Position numbers and translations under genes: made by a program. A DNA stretch of 64,000 nucleotides. Origin: Posidonia oceanica. Lineage: Eukaryota > Streptophyta > Magnoliopsida > Alismatales > Posidoniaceae. Location of the stretch: the NCBI GenBank assembly GCA_037176725.1, contig JAZBRS010000020.1, positions 51,736,001 to 51,800,000 on the forward strand, in the 5' to 3' direction. Positions 27,224 through 38,740 of this stretch are shown piece after piece (positions within the stretch are counted from its first letter, which is position 1; each line of letters begins with the position of its first letter). The notes beneath the pieces are model-generated. The model was not told the DNA's origin and did no database searches. It worked only from the letters and a program-made list of their open reading frames with translations.

Positions 27224-27228
27224 GCGTG
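27224..27228. other. Target-site duplication, left copy (GCGTG)
   Basis: Five bases immediately left of the 24-kb element. The right copy, 51465-51469, is GTGTG (one C/T difference). This fixes both ends of the nested element. Confidence 0.8.
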
Positions 27229-30200
27229 TGTAGTAATCCCGATGTTCGGATCGTCCATGCACGTTGCCAAAGCTCTCATACACCGACCAGAATTAGGTTC
27301 ACTATTAGCGGGTGTATTCGAGAAGGAAGACTTGACTCGAAAACACCAAAAAAGGGAAAAAAGAACAAGAAAAAGAGAAGATAAGACAAATCAAAGTCGC
27401 CACCGTGTCTATTAAGTCAGGAGACAAGGAAAACCGGGGAAATGCGTGAATAAACATGCAAAACCAAGCAAAAGAAGCAATGCGATGCAATGCAAATGAA
27501 ATGAGATGCAAATGATGTGACTCGTGCCTAGGATAAGGGCAATATGGTCATTGCGGGCCATAAGAAAGGGCAAGGACTCCTGTTACGTGCGAGGAAGGTG
27601 TTAGGCACTCCCGACATGCCCGAGAATTGTTCTTTCTAGGCTTACGCTAGCATATGCAGGGAAATGCATGCTTTGAATGCCTAAGTGCCATGAATGCCTA
27701 ATTAGATGCTCAAAGGTGTGCTCTAAGTGGTGAAATGCATGCAAGGAATTAAATGTGCTATCTAAGCACTCAGCAACGCTGTCTGTGTTCCGAACCAGGT
27801 GAGCCCTGGTCTGTGAGAACTCCAGGCAGTAAGCATCATTGCCCTAAACGCAAATGCAGGCGATAAAACAAAACAGCGGTAAAACCAAGCAATGCAAGCG
27901 ACATGCAAAGGGAAACCGGGGCAAACACGTAAAACGGTACGAGAAACGAAGCAAGCACGCAGAACGGTGCAAGACACAAAGCAGGCACACAAAACGGTGC
28001 AAAGAACGAAGGAGAACAGGAGTGGGCATGCAAAACCATGCAAACGCAAGCAAAATAGGGTGCGGGCACACAAAACGATGTAAATGTATGCAAAACAGTG
28101 CAAATGCATGCAAAAACGTGAGAAAATGACCTAAATGTAATTAAAATGCAAACCTAGGGACCTAAATGCAACTAAATGCAAACTTAGGGACCTATGTGCA
28201 ATGATTTTAAAAAGATAGGGACCTGGATGCAACTAAATGCAAAGTCAGGGGCCTAAATGCAATGATTTTGAAAAGTTAGGGATCTGGATGCAAATAAATG
28301 CAAATCTAGGGACCTAAATGCAATGAATATGCAAACCTAGGGATCTAAGTGCAATAAAAATAAGTCTTTGGGTTTTTTTAATAATGCAATAAGGTTTTAA
28401 AACAGAGATTAAATGAAATCTGAATGGACTGAGGACCTAAATGCAAATGCAATAAAATGCAGGATCTGGAATGCAATGCAATATGGAAAAAATGCAATTT
28501 AAATAAATGCTATGAATGCATGCAGTGGACTGAAATGCAAATTAAATAAATGTAGGGGCTAAAATGTAATTTAATATGGTAAAGTATGAAATTAAATGAT
28601 TTTTCTAACAAATAGAGGACTGGAAAGTAATAACAAAATAAAACAGGATAAAAGTGCAATGTAATATGGTAAAATATAAGATTAAATAAATTTAACAACT
28701 GAACAGAGGACTGATTTGTAAATAAAATAAATAGCAGAAGTTAAGAGTAATGTAATAAGATAAAAAACATGCATTTAAATGACATTAATCTACTGAAGGA
28801 CCTAGAAGTAAAATAAATAAAATTACTAGGCTAAAAACTAAGAGATGATAAAGTATTTTGAACTGTAGAAGGACTAAGATGCAATAAAAATAAATTACGA
28901 GGCTAAAACTAAAAAAAACTAAAATGCTTTGAACTACAGAGGGACTAAGATGCAATAAAAATAAATGGCAGGACCGCAAATAAATGATATCAAAAGATTT
29001 TAAACTACAGCAGGACTGAAATGAAAATAAAAGAAAAGACAGGAATTTCATGCAATGTAATATAGTTTTTACTCAGATTTAAGTCAAACTTAAACTACGA
29101 CTGGACCTAAAAGTAAATAAATAAAACTAAAGGAAACTAATGCAATACGATGGTAAAATAACTAAGTTAAGAAAAAAATAAAACAAAAGCTAACTAATGG
29201 GAATAAAAAACTCGAAGGACTGTAGCAGCAGACTGAGGCTGCCTGCACCGGAGAAGGAGGCTCGACACGGCGGGGCTGAGGCATCGACGAGCTACGGGGG
29301 ACCTCCCCGGAGGCCACGGGATGGTCAGCGGCACATGACGACAACGATGGAGCTCTACAGCAGGTGCAGAAGACGGTCCGACTGCTGGAGGTGTCGACGG
29401 TGGAAGCGGAGAATAGGGCGATGCTCCTGGGACCTCGGCGGAGCTCGGAGCATGGTCGGTGGGGGCTACGGACGTCCGGAGCTGGGTCTGTGCAAGAATG
29501 GCTCGCCGGAGAAGAAGACTCCACGGCGGTGACGATCTGGCGAAATAGGGACCAGAACCTAGAACTAAGGGGCTAGGAAGCAAGAAGGGGGAAAAACTAG
29601 ACTACTGGTGAGGAAGAGTACCTGTTTGCGCGGCTAGAACGCTCCCCCGAACTCGGTGGGTTGAGCAGAACCGGCGGAGATGGTGCAGCTGCTGCAGACG
29701 TTCCCGGTGACGCGCGACGATCCAAACGTGTTGTTGGTGTCCTTCCGGAGCTCAGGAGCTGGTGTGGAGCGAAGTTGCACGCTTGCAGGAGGGGAACGGA
29801 TTTTTGGGTGCTGCTCAGCGGAGCTGAGGTGGAGGTGGCGCTCTGTCACTCTCCAGGCTAGATGGAACCCTCCGGTGGCTTGCTGGATGCTTGGTGAAGG
29901 TGGAGGAAGGGCTGAATTGGTCGGGAGGCGGTTCTGGAAGGAGGTGGAGAAGTTGGAAGTTTTTAGGCAGATGTTGGGCGTAGGTGTTTGCTGTGGTGTG
30001 TGGGAGCTACGGTGGGTCTAGGGGTGAAGTGTTGGGCGGCCTGAGAAGCTGGTGGTTCGGTGAGTAGGGTGGAGGAGTTTGGGGAGATGGAGTGGACTGT
30101 GGCGCTGGGAATTTCGGAGGTGGAAGGAGGTCTGCGTGTAAGTGGGGGCTGCGGGCGCTTTGGGTGGATTCTGGATTGCTGGCTGGGCGGTGAAGTGTGG

Positions 30201-32097
30201 AATGGGTTCTGGGCGTTTGGGTGTGGATTGGGGAGTGAAATGCAGGAGTTTGGAGGTTGGAAGGGGACTAGTTGCTGGGAGAAGGAAATCAGAAATTTTC
30301 AGAGGAAGAAGGAGGGATTGGGTTCTCTCTTGCTTTCTCTGGCTCTCTCAATTCGCTCCGAAAAGGTGGTGAAGGAGAAGGAGATGGAGATGGTTTTAAT
30401 CGGAGGGAACACTTGGGTGAAGATTTGAATTTGGTGCTTGGGGGGAAGCTACTGAGAGGAGGGCTGGTCGGACGAGACGTGCGGCAAGGCCCGGAGTTAC
30501 TACCGTAGAAGGATGAGCTGCCGAAGGACGGGTGGGCTAAGAGAGGCTGTGAGTGCAGCAGTGGCAGGCGAGGTGAGTTGACAGTGGGGGGAAATTTGGT
30601 TTTTGAAAATGGAGGGAAGGCAGCTGGCTGATGGCCACGGGCCGTGGGAGGAAGAAGGAAGAAGAAGGAGAAGGCCGGGAAAAGAAAGAAAAGAGAAGGA
30701 GGGGAAGAAGGTGGGCTTGGTTGGGCCAAGGCTGAGAAAAAAAGAAAGAAAGAAAGGAAGGAAGGCTGTGAGGTGGCAGTAGTGGGTTGGGCTAGATGAG
30801 GAAGAAGAAGAAAAGAAGGAAGAAAATGGGAAGGAAGAAAAAGAAAGGGAAATTGGGTTTTGGGAATAGAAAAAGTGGTTGTTTTTTAGATTAAGGTCTT
30901 AAATTAAGGTTTAGAAGATTGTTTTTAATTTTTTTAATTAGGGTTTAGAGGGGTTTTAGTTTTGTTTAAGTTTTTATAATTGTTTTTCTTAGGTTTTTCT
31001 TTTAATTGTTTTTAAGTTTGTTTTAATTGTTTGTTAAGTTTTTTTTTTAATTATTTTTAGGTCAAGTCTTTTAATTGTTTTTCTTAAGTTTATATTTTAA
31101 TTGTTTTTTAGGTTTGTCAATTGTTTGTTGTTGTTTTTTAATTATTTTTATCCTAGGTTTTTGGATTGTTTCTTTTTTTCTAGGATTTGCTTTTGATTGT
31201 TTTTTTTTTAAAAGGATTTTTTTCTTTTGTTTGTTTTAATTATATTTTTCTTTTGTTTGTTTTTAATTGTATTTTTCTCTTGTTTGTTTTTAATTGTAGT
31301 TTTGGATTGTACTTTTAGTCTTAGTTGCTTTTTAGCTGGATTTTTCTTCTAATTGTTTCTCTAAGTTTTTTAATTGTTTTTTAAGGTTTTGAATTATTTC
31401 TTCTTGTGTTTTCCTTTTTAATTAGAGTTTTAGGATTTAATGTGGAAAAAGGAAAAGAAAGAAGGAAAGAAAGAAGGAAAGAAAGAAAGAAAGGAAGGGA
31501 GAAAGAAAGAAAGAAAGGGAGGGAAGGAAAGAAATTAAAGAATAAATAACATGGGATAAAATAAAATGAAATAAAAATAAAGATAAAATAAAGGGAAGAA
31601 AGAGGCATAAGTGGGGAGGAGCAAGAATGAGGTGGGCCCACTGGAGAGCAAGAAAAGAAGGAGAATAAGAAGGAAGATAAAGAGAAGAGAGAAAAGAATA
31701 ATCAAGAGAGAGAAAAGGATAATCAGGAGAGATGAGAAGGATAAAGACTTGGATTTGGAGTGGTTTTGGGTGAGTGTGTGACCTAGGGTTTCTAAGGTTT
31801 GACCTAGGATTTGAAGTGGGATTTTGGGAGGTTTTTGGAAGGATTTTGGGTTTAGAAAAAGGGTGGTTTTACCTAGGTTTTCTAGGGTTTTTTGGGAGTA
31901 GTTTTGGTGGGAGATTCTTAGGGTTTTTGGATGGTTTTTGGGTTAGAAAATGGGTGTAGTTCTAGGTTTGTTTTTGGGGTTTGTTTTGGAGTTTTGGTTT
32001 GAAAAGAAGGGTGTGATTTTGGGTTTAGGTTAAGGTTTGGTTTAGAAGCCACTAGAGAGATTCCACTAATTCAGTCTATCAAAATGGGGTGTCTACA
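27229..32097 (-). repeat. 3' LTR of the 24-kb element
   Basis: On the minus strand it starts TGTAGACACCCC (32097 downward) and ends GGGATTACTACA (27229), 4,869 bp. It is collinear with the 5' LTR over its whole length. In the terminal 400 bp I counted by eye roughly 5-8% differences, mostly transitions. Contents on the plus strand, left to right: conserved terminal block (27549-27655), CGTTTTGCGTGC-type repeats (about 27925-28100), repeats of AGGGACCTAAATGCAA type (28140-28340), AT-rich sequence, GC-rich block (29220-29860), purine tract (30620-30870), T-rich TTTTTAATTGT block (30900-31400) and GAAA tract (31440-31540). Confidence 0.93.
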
Positions 32098-32112
32098 GAT
32101 GCCCCTTCCTGA
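32098..32112 (-). promoter_or_regulatory. Putative polypurine tract
   Basis: Immediately upstream of the 3' LTR on the minus strand the sequence reads CAGGAAGGGGCATC and then TGTAGACACC. The AGGAAGGGG run is the likely plus-strand primer. No such tract lies next to the LTRs that abut the satellite. Confidence 0.6.
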
Positions 32113-33835
32113 GTGAGGTCAAGCAAAGCGAGGCCGCTACTCAGGGTTGACAAGACACCCCACCTGACAGGCGAGAGCACAAAATTACTATCAGTGTGAG
32201 TCACTTATTCGGCAGATGCACCGAACGTCGTGGCTCGTCGCCGCAATGCAAAATGCAGATGCAGATGTAGATGTTGATGGAATGCAATGTATGCTAATGT
32301 GATGCAATGCTGATGATGCAATGCAATTAGTCTAGCATGCAATGTTATAAAAATGAAGTGCAGAATTGATGCAAAAGGATGCTAAAAGAGAAACTGTGAT
32401 GCAACACAAAAATTTGGCAGCTAGTCCAAACTTACGCAATAGAGAGGGGAAAGAGAGGCAGCCTGTGCCCACCCGGGGGAGCAAGCAAGCAAGGCAGTTG
32501 GAGCCATGCAGATAGGGGCAACCGAAACAAAAGAGGCGCGAAGGGAGAGGGGCACCCTCTGCTACCGTGGGGAGATGCGGGACTTCGTCTTCTTGGAACA
32601 AAGTCGCGCGAAGGAAGTGATAAGATATCGAACTTATCGGCCAAAGGGGATCAGTTTCGGATCATCAGCCGGGAAGTGATGTTTTACGAATCATCAAACA
32701 GGAAGGGTGATAGTTACTGGATATCAGCTAGAAAACACGATTGCGCAAGACAGTTTTGGGTATCAGCCGGAAGAGTGGTGAGTTTCGGATCATCAGGCGA
32801 AGAGCGATGTTTTACGGCCCATCAAATCGGAAGCGATAGTTTACGGTCCTATCAATCGGAAGCGATAGTTTATGGTCCTATCAACTGGAAGGCACAATCG
32901 TGAGTGATAGTTACTGGATATCAGCCGGAAAACACAACTACAGGTGATAGTTTTGGATATCAGCCGAAGAGAGATGAGTTTCGGATCATCAGCCGAAGAG
33001 CAATAGTTTACGGTCCTATCAACCGAAAGTGATAGTTTATGGTCCTATCAACCGGAAGCGATAGTTTACGGTCCTATCAACTGGAAGCGATAGTTTACGG
33101 TCCTATCAACCAGAAGGTGCAGTTGTGAGTGATAGTTACTGGATATCAGCCGAAAGAAAGATGAGTTTCGGATCATCAACCGAAGAATGATGAGATCCGG
33201 ATCATCAGCCGAAGAGGTGGTTGATTGATTGATTGATAAGATATTGGACTTATCGGCCGGCAAATGAATGGGTGATAAGATATCGAACTTATCGACCGGC
33301 AAAGGAATGGGTGACAAGATATCAGACTTATCGGTCGGTAAATGAATAGGTTTTGCGAGAGCAGATCATCCCATGATATCCAGAAATATCGTGGGGGAAG
33401 ATAGGGGGAATGATACCAAGGGGCGGTCAAAAAAGATGCCCTTGGTATTAGGATGATGCCAGGGGTTCACCAGTGCGTCCTTGGCATCGAAAACAAAAGG
33501 TAGAGACAAAGCTGACGTGTTTGTCAAACGAGTAGTTTGGGGTACTATCCCCTGGAAGAAGATCCGGGCGATGGTGCTCGGCAGCCTTGCTTGTTTTGAG
33601 GGCGCAGGTCAGCACTCGGATTGATTGAGGAGGACTTTCTTACGGCGTTTGGCAGCAAGTCTGGCCAGGGGCCCTACAATATGATTGGCGCGAACATGCA
33701 TGCATCTGGAGCAGACTTGAAATACAAACAGGTGGCATAGAACATCTTTGTATTGATAGAGCTTCAATTACACGCCTGAGGCAGGCCAAAAGATACAGCA
33801 TAAAAACTAAACAAGCAAATAGCTATACATGTGCC
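32113..33835 (-). repeat. Hairpin-rich tandem repeats in the 3' UTR
   Basis: From 32581 to about 33350 the region is a run of short units, each an inverted repeat. They include a 29-bp type GATAG...CTATC (32833 and 32862, then 33004-33110), GATGA...TCATC and GATA...TATC types of about 24-29 bp, and three 39-bp copies with GATAAG...CTTATC (about 33236-33350). At 32581-32605 stands one unit, GACTTCGT...ACAAAGTC then GCGCG, that matches the arms and 25-nt length of the satellite dyad. 32113-32580 and 33350-33835 hold no recognisable gene. Tandem repeats between pol and the 3' LTR are known for Tat/Ogre elements. Confidence 0.85.
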
Positions 33836-35038
33836 CTAGTTGATTCGGGCTTTCTTTGACTTTCTGGAGTCGGGGAACAGGGCAGCGCCAGGAGGTATCT
33901 CACTGATGGGCCAGAGCACCTGCACCTCCGTCAGGTATTCAGGAGTGCATCCCGAGCCTTGTGTGGATGCTATGCCAGTAGACTGCACCCCGTGCTGCAT
34001 CAGGTCAGCTAGCTCAGTTGTAACAGATGTTGAGTCGAATGGATATGCCTGGAGGAGCCCGGGGGCTATGCTGTCGATGAAGGCACCCTACTGGAGGCCG
34101 AACTGCCGCATGACCCAGATGGGGTGATACTCCACACCCCCGGTGAATCCTGGCAGCACAACAAGTCGCGCATCGCGGGTGCCAAAGAAGATAGTGAAAG
34201 GCTCGGCCACGGATGGAATGATGCGCCATACTACGGTGTCGTCCGTCAGCTCTGATAGTTTCTTATATTCCTCCGGGACACTCTTGATTGTCTTGGCATG
34301 GCCGTTATTACAGTATGTTTCAATAGCATTGCCCCGGGGGCGCAGTATTTCCAGTTCTAAATGTGCAGCCAGCCAGATCTGTACTAGCACTCCGTAGCCG
34401 TGGAAGTGGCGGCAGCGGTGAGAGATGCGGTCCAGCCCGTAGTAGGTCTCAGCCAGGACGACTAGTGCCAGGTCTATCTGCTGGGTCACCACAGCTAGCG
34501 TGATTTTAGCAATTTCTATCGCAACCGTCATCCGGCCATGTGTGAATATCAGCTCGCCCAGAAATCGGGTAACAAATCCCTGAAGCCATAGATCGTCTCC
34601 GAGCTCAGCACGCTTGTCCACAATCTCATCGAAGTAAGTTAGGCGTAGCATGGGCGTAAGGCCGCTGGTGCAGATCAGTCTTTGCTGGCACCGATCAGTA
34701 GAGAGCCCAGATAGTTTGCTTAGGACTGCTATGTACTTGTCACGCCTCATGAAGATGGGCGGTCCCATTAGCCAGGAGAAGCCACAGATTCGGTGCACCT
34801 CCTCCAACGTGGGTGTCAGTTCTGTCCTTCCGAAGTAGAAGACATGATGCACCGGCTTCCAGAATCTTACAGCAGCGCACAGGAGGTGTCGGCTTACTTC
34901 GACATCAGCTGCCTTTAGAAGTTTAGTTGGTATGCCCCAGAGGCGCAGCTTTTCACAGTCATCTTGGGTGAGCTTGCCAACCCAACCCCGTAGGGTCTCA
35001 GAGCAGTGTACTGGGGTCTCGAGAGTGGGGTAGCCCAT
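33836..35038 (-). pseudogene. Accessory ORF downstream of integrase (plant-mobile-domain-like)
   Basis: An in-frame ATG is at 35036-35038. The frame stays open for 316 codons, meets one TAG at 34088-34090, then continues open for 83 more codons to a TAG at 33836-33838, about 400 codons in all. The open frame also extends upstream to about 35188 without an ATG, possibly from an upstream exon. The region reading FYFGRTELTPTLEEVHRICG resembles the start of the plant mobile domain/DUF7745 proteins that occur as extra ORFs in Ogre-like elements. That is my recollection of the family, not a search result. It lies in sense orientation 3' of integrase, whereas ORF1 of Ogre is 5' of gag. Function unknown; it could have been a captured host gene. 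Confidence 0.6.
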
Positions 35039-36511
35039 GGCGCAGGCCACAGAATGTAGGCAGACGGATGCTACAGAATCTTCAGGGTACCTATTATCAG
35101 GGCTGTAGACAGTTAGATCACATAGGCATATAATCGCTGACTGAAAGCAAATTCTGAAGTTGGTAAAGCAGTTCAATATATTTAGCAATTAACATCAGAA
35201 CATAGCAGTTAAGCACATATAAGCCGAGGGGATTCTGTTGACACGGGGGCGGGGATTGGCAGGAGTCCCCGACCAGCGCAGCTCGAACGGCGTCAACGTG
35301 TGCTTGGTAAGAGTACTGTCTCAGAGCTGAGGCAAGTTTTGCAGAGTGGAATGATTAAGAGGGAGAAGGAATGATTGGTGGTGCAGATATGCATGATGTG
35401 GGTTGATATGCTTTATTTATGATTGGTATGCTTTGCCCTCAGCATACGGAGTACTTTGGTGCCTGCTGTAGAGGAAGAGAGCGGTCCCTGACTCACTGGA
35501 CTCTACTTGGACTCCTAACTTGTTGGTGGCACTCCGGAAGGGGTGTTGGTGGTATTCGGGTGGTGGTGTGGCGAGGACAGGCTACCTGCCAAACTCTTCA
35601 GGACCTACACCTACTTTCTCTCTTTCTTTTTCTTTGTTTTCTCCCACATGGGTGTGCAGGCTTTCCCTGCCCCTGGCTTGGAGGCGATGGGTACCAAGCT
35701 TTGAGGTGGGGGAGTTGTAGATTGTTTAGGCTTGCACCCTTAGTTCCTTTCTAAGGCATGGGGGGATAACACTGCCTGTATTTCTAAGGCTGACTTTTGC
35801 CCAACCTCTTTTCTTCACTTTTTTTTTTTCTTTTGCATGCTTTCTTCTCTTTTTTTTGTTTGTTTCTTCTTCTTTTTTTCCCTTTTTTTCTCATAGGCTT
35901 CCGCTATCCCTACTTTGGAAGTAAAAAGGGGTGCACAGATTCATGGACGTAGGCTTGGGGTCCTCCCCATGGTGATCTTGAGGGCGAAGGTTGGACTGCA
36001 CACCTCTATCTCTAGGGCCAACTTCTGCCTCTGCCTTCTGTTCTCTTTCATTTGTGCCCAAGCTTAGACATTTACTCTCTTTTTTAGCTCACATCCTAAC
36101 ATTTTTTTTTCCTTTAGAGGTGTATGTCCTATGAGTTTGGGCAATTCGCCTACCCCGATTGGGTGGTGGCTCCCTCACTAGCTAAGACATCCGAGTAGTG
36201 CCGGGTGAGGCAAGGTGGACTCCTTCTAGAGCAGGCAAGCACTTCCGGTCTTCATCATCGGGCGAAATGCAATGCATGATTTATGAGGATGACGATGATG
36301 ATTTCGAAAGGGATGATGTTTGGAAAGGACAAATTGTATGAGCATGTTTAGCAAAGAAGAAATGCAAGAGATGGGTCAAAGAAATATATAGAGATATGCA
36401 AGGGGTAGAGATGCAAGAGACGAGATAAGAGATGTGTGGAGATGTACAAAGGGTGAGAAAGCAAGCGACGGGATGGGGGAGAAGGATCTGCAATGGGGTT
36501 GCCCTAGGCTA
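35039..36511 (-). other. Spacer between integrase and accessory ORF
   Basis: No coding capacity I can support. It holds a pyrimidine/T-rich stretch (35810-35900), a GC-rich dyad GTTGAC...GTCAAC at about 35238-35295, and purine/ATG-rich sequence near 36280-36400. It could contain an intron or promoter for the accessory ORF, but nothing decisive is visible. Confidence 0.4.
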
Positions 36512-37804
36512 CTAATAGTACTTCTTGAGGTAGCATAGGTTAACAGGCTTAGACTGCTTGACCTGATCCATGTCCTCAAGAGTTACAGCGTCGCTCGAGA
36601 AGATCTGCTTGACCACAAAGGGGCCACGTCAATTATGTGGGAATTTGCCTCGACCATCAAGTAAATGAATGGCATGCAGAACAAGGACTCCTGACTGGAA
36701 GCTTCTGGTCTAAACCTTCTTCAAGTATGATCTGGCCATTCGCTTCTGGTAACAGTGTGCATTATGCATAGCTTGCAGCCTGTGCTCATCAATCAGATTT
36801 AGTTGGACGCAGCAGTCTTCGACCCATTCTGCTTCTTCCAACTCAGCTTCCCGTAGGATCCGCAGTGATGGGATCTCTACTTCGATAGGCAACACCACCT
36901 CCATGCCAAACACTAGAGAGTATGGGGTGGCTCTTGTTGAGGTTCGGACAGATGTCCTATACGCCGAGAGTGCGTAAGGAAGCTTGTCGTGCCAGTCCTT
37001 GTGATTTTCCACCATCTTTTTCAGGATCTTGACAAGGTTCTTGTTGGCGGACTCTACTACGTCATTCATTTGCGGCTGATAAGGCGAGGATCTGCGGTGC
37101 TTGATGTTGAAGCTCTGCAGATAGTCTTCGATCCTCTTGGCGATGAAATTCGTGCCGTTATCAAAGATGAGTGCATGTGGGACCCCATACCGGGCTATGA
37201 TATTGTTTCTGATAAACTTTTCTATAGCCACGGCAGTAACTGTTTTGTAGGAGGCCGCTTCCACCCACTTGGTAAAGTAATCGATCGCTACCAGAATATA
37301 GCGATGACCATTGGAAGCTGCAGGGTGGATGGCGCCAATGACATCAATCCCCTAGGTGGAGAAGGACCACGGTGATGACATGCTATGCAATTCTTGTGGG
37401 GGCGCCCGAATGAAGTTACCATGCACTTGACAGTTGTGGCATTGGCGCACGAACCGACAGCAGTCTGCTTCCATAGTTAGCCAAAAGTAGCCTTGAAGCA
37501 TTATCTTCTTGGCCAGGAGGACACCGTTCATGTGTGGGCCGCAAGTTCCCGCATGCACTTGAAGCATCAGCATGTCAGCCTCTGATTTGTTCAGGCAGCG
37601 CAGGAGCATTTGATTGTATGACCTTCTATACAACTGTCTTGCCCCTAGTACATACTTTGACGCCAGATGCGTCAGAGTTCTTTTATCTGCTGTTGAGGTA
37701 TCAGGCGAAAGGCTGCCAGACTCCAGGAAAGCCTTTATGTCGTGATACCAGGGTTGCTCCTCTGCTGGATTTGCCTCTTCTATGCTCATGCAGTGTGCTG
37801 GCTA
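36512..37804 (-). pseudogene. Integrase (pol fragment)
   Basis: Catalyses insertion of the retrotransposon cDNA. The N-terminal zinc-binding set is visible as H-x6-H (VHAGTCGPH, about 37532-37555) and C-x2-C (QCHNC, about 37430-37441). The catalytic triad is retained: D in GIDVIG (about 37344), D in IFDNGTNF (about 37158) and E in VVESANK (about 37051). The C-terminal part ends LCYLKKYY before a TAG at 36512-36514. In-frame stops replace expected Trp or Gln codons: TAG at 37352-37354 in the SPWSFST/GIDVIG stretch, and TAG just after LKKV near 36710. It is in frame with the RNase H domains upstream. Dead copy. Confidence 0.9.
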
Positions 37805-37855
37805 CTCTATGCGAGTAACTGATACATCCACTGTGCTGTCTTCAGGTATACTAAG

Positions 37856-38233
37856 CCAGGACGCCAGGGTTGCCAATGCGTCTGCGTATGCATTCCTCGC
37901 TCTGTTCATGTATGTGAAGTAGATGCTCGCAAACTCTTCTATCAGCTTCAGCAGGTGTTCGTGATATGGCAGTAACTTTGGATCCTTTGCCTTCCAGTCG
38001 CCATTCACTTGCGAAATCACCAGCATGGCATCACCGTGCACAAGCAGCTTCTGCACCTCATGCTCGAGTGCAACATTCAGTCCTAGGATGCACGCTTCAT
38101 ACCTTGCCTCGTTGTTGGTGCATTTGAAGGTCAGCTTCCTTGTGAAGGGAATCATCTGTCCCTGAGGTGTTGTCAGCACTTCACATATGCCTCGGCCCTT
38201 CTTGTTGACAACACCATCAAAGTATAACTGCCA
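37856..38233 (-). pseudogene. Archaeal-type second RNase H domain
   Basis: Begins WQLYFDG and ends ADALATLAS, with all four acidic residues in place: D in YFDG, E in NNEARYEA, D in VHGDAML and D in YADALA. A second, archaeal-type RNase H after the gypsy RNase H is the marker of the plant Tat lineage. It would degrade the RNA strand of the RNA-DNA hybrid during reverse transcription. This part has no stop between 38671 and 37805, so the domain itself is undamaged, but it sits in a broken polyprotein. Confidence 0.88.
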
Positions 38234-38319
38234 CTGCTCTTGATCTTCAGCGTCTTTCTCCTCAGAGTCCTCCATTGCAAAGAGAATGTCCTCGTCTGGG
38301 AACTGTATCTGGAGTGGCT

Positions 38320-38740
38320 GGTATTCAGGCAGAGGGAAATCAGCAAGATGGTCTGCCATGGCTTGGCCCTTCATGGACTTCTGAGTGACAAAGGTGATGT
38401 CGTACTGAGACAGTAGCACCTGCCACTTAACACATCTGCCTACCATGGCCGGCTTCTGAAAGAGGAACTTGATAGGATCATGTTGGCACAAGAGCTGAAC
38501 TAGGTATGCCATCATATAATGCCTTAGTTTCTGTGCAACCCGGACAAGAGATAGGCAGGTCTTCTCTATTGTGCTGTATCTGGCTTCGCATTCGTTGAAC
38601 TTCTTGCGCAAGTAATAAATGGCGCACTCCTTCCTACCTGGCTCATCATGTTGGCCTAAGACGACGCCCATGGAATGCTACATGGTAGAAAAGTAAAGAA
38701 GCAAAGGTCTCCCTGGCGTGGGGGGAACCAAGACAGGAGG
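38320..38740 (-). pseudogene. Gypsy-type RNase H domain
   Basis: Follows reverse transcriptase and contains SMGVVLGQHDE, AIYYL, FNECEARYSTIEK and KGQAMADHLADFPL, the usual Tat-lineage RNase H landmarks. A TAG at 38678-38680 interrupts it near its start (between LLYFSTM and HSMGVV). The tether QFPDEDILFAMED links it to the second RNase H domain. Confidence 0.85.

Larger units (their letters stand above)
24496..27228 (+). mobile_element. Second solo LTR, left part (interrupted)
   Basis: Starts TGTTGACACTAC. The preceding 5 bp, CCCTC (24491-24495), are repeated exactly after its far end at 52077 (CCCTC, 52078-52082), in phase with the satellite. The LTR is split at 27228 by the nested minus-strand retrotransposon and resumes at 51465. 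Rejoined length is about 3.34 kb, shorter than the other LTRs here. It differs from them by lacking the long A-rich blocks and by carrying a series of GCGTCCAAC/GTTGGACGC palindromes. Confidence 0.9.

Noticed and set aside
32098..33835. Short ORFs of 70-89 codons in the 3' UTR repeats
   Set aside because: They overlap on different frames and consist of translated tandem hairpin units without conserved domain or start context.
35236..35245. TGTTGACACG as another LTR start
   Set aside because: Only ten bases match and the following GGGGGCGGGG does not resemble any LTR here. There is no matching end or target duplication, and it lies inside the 24-kb element between integrase and the accessory ORF.
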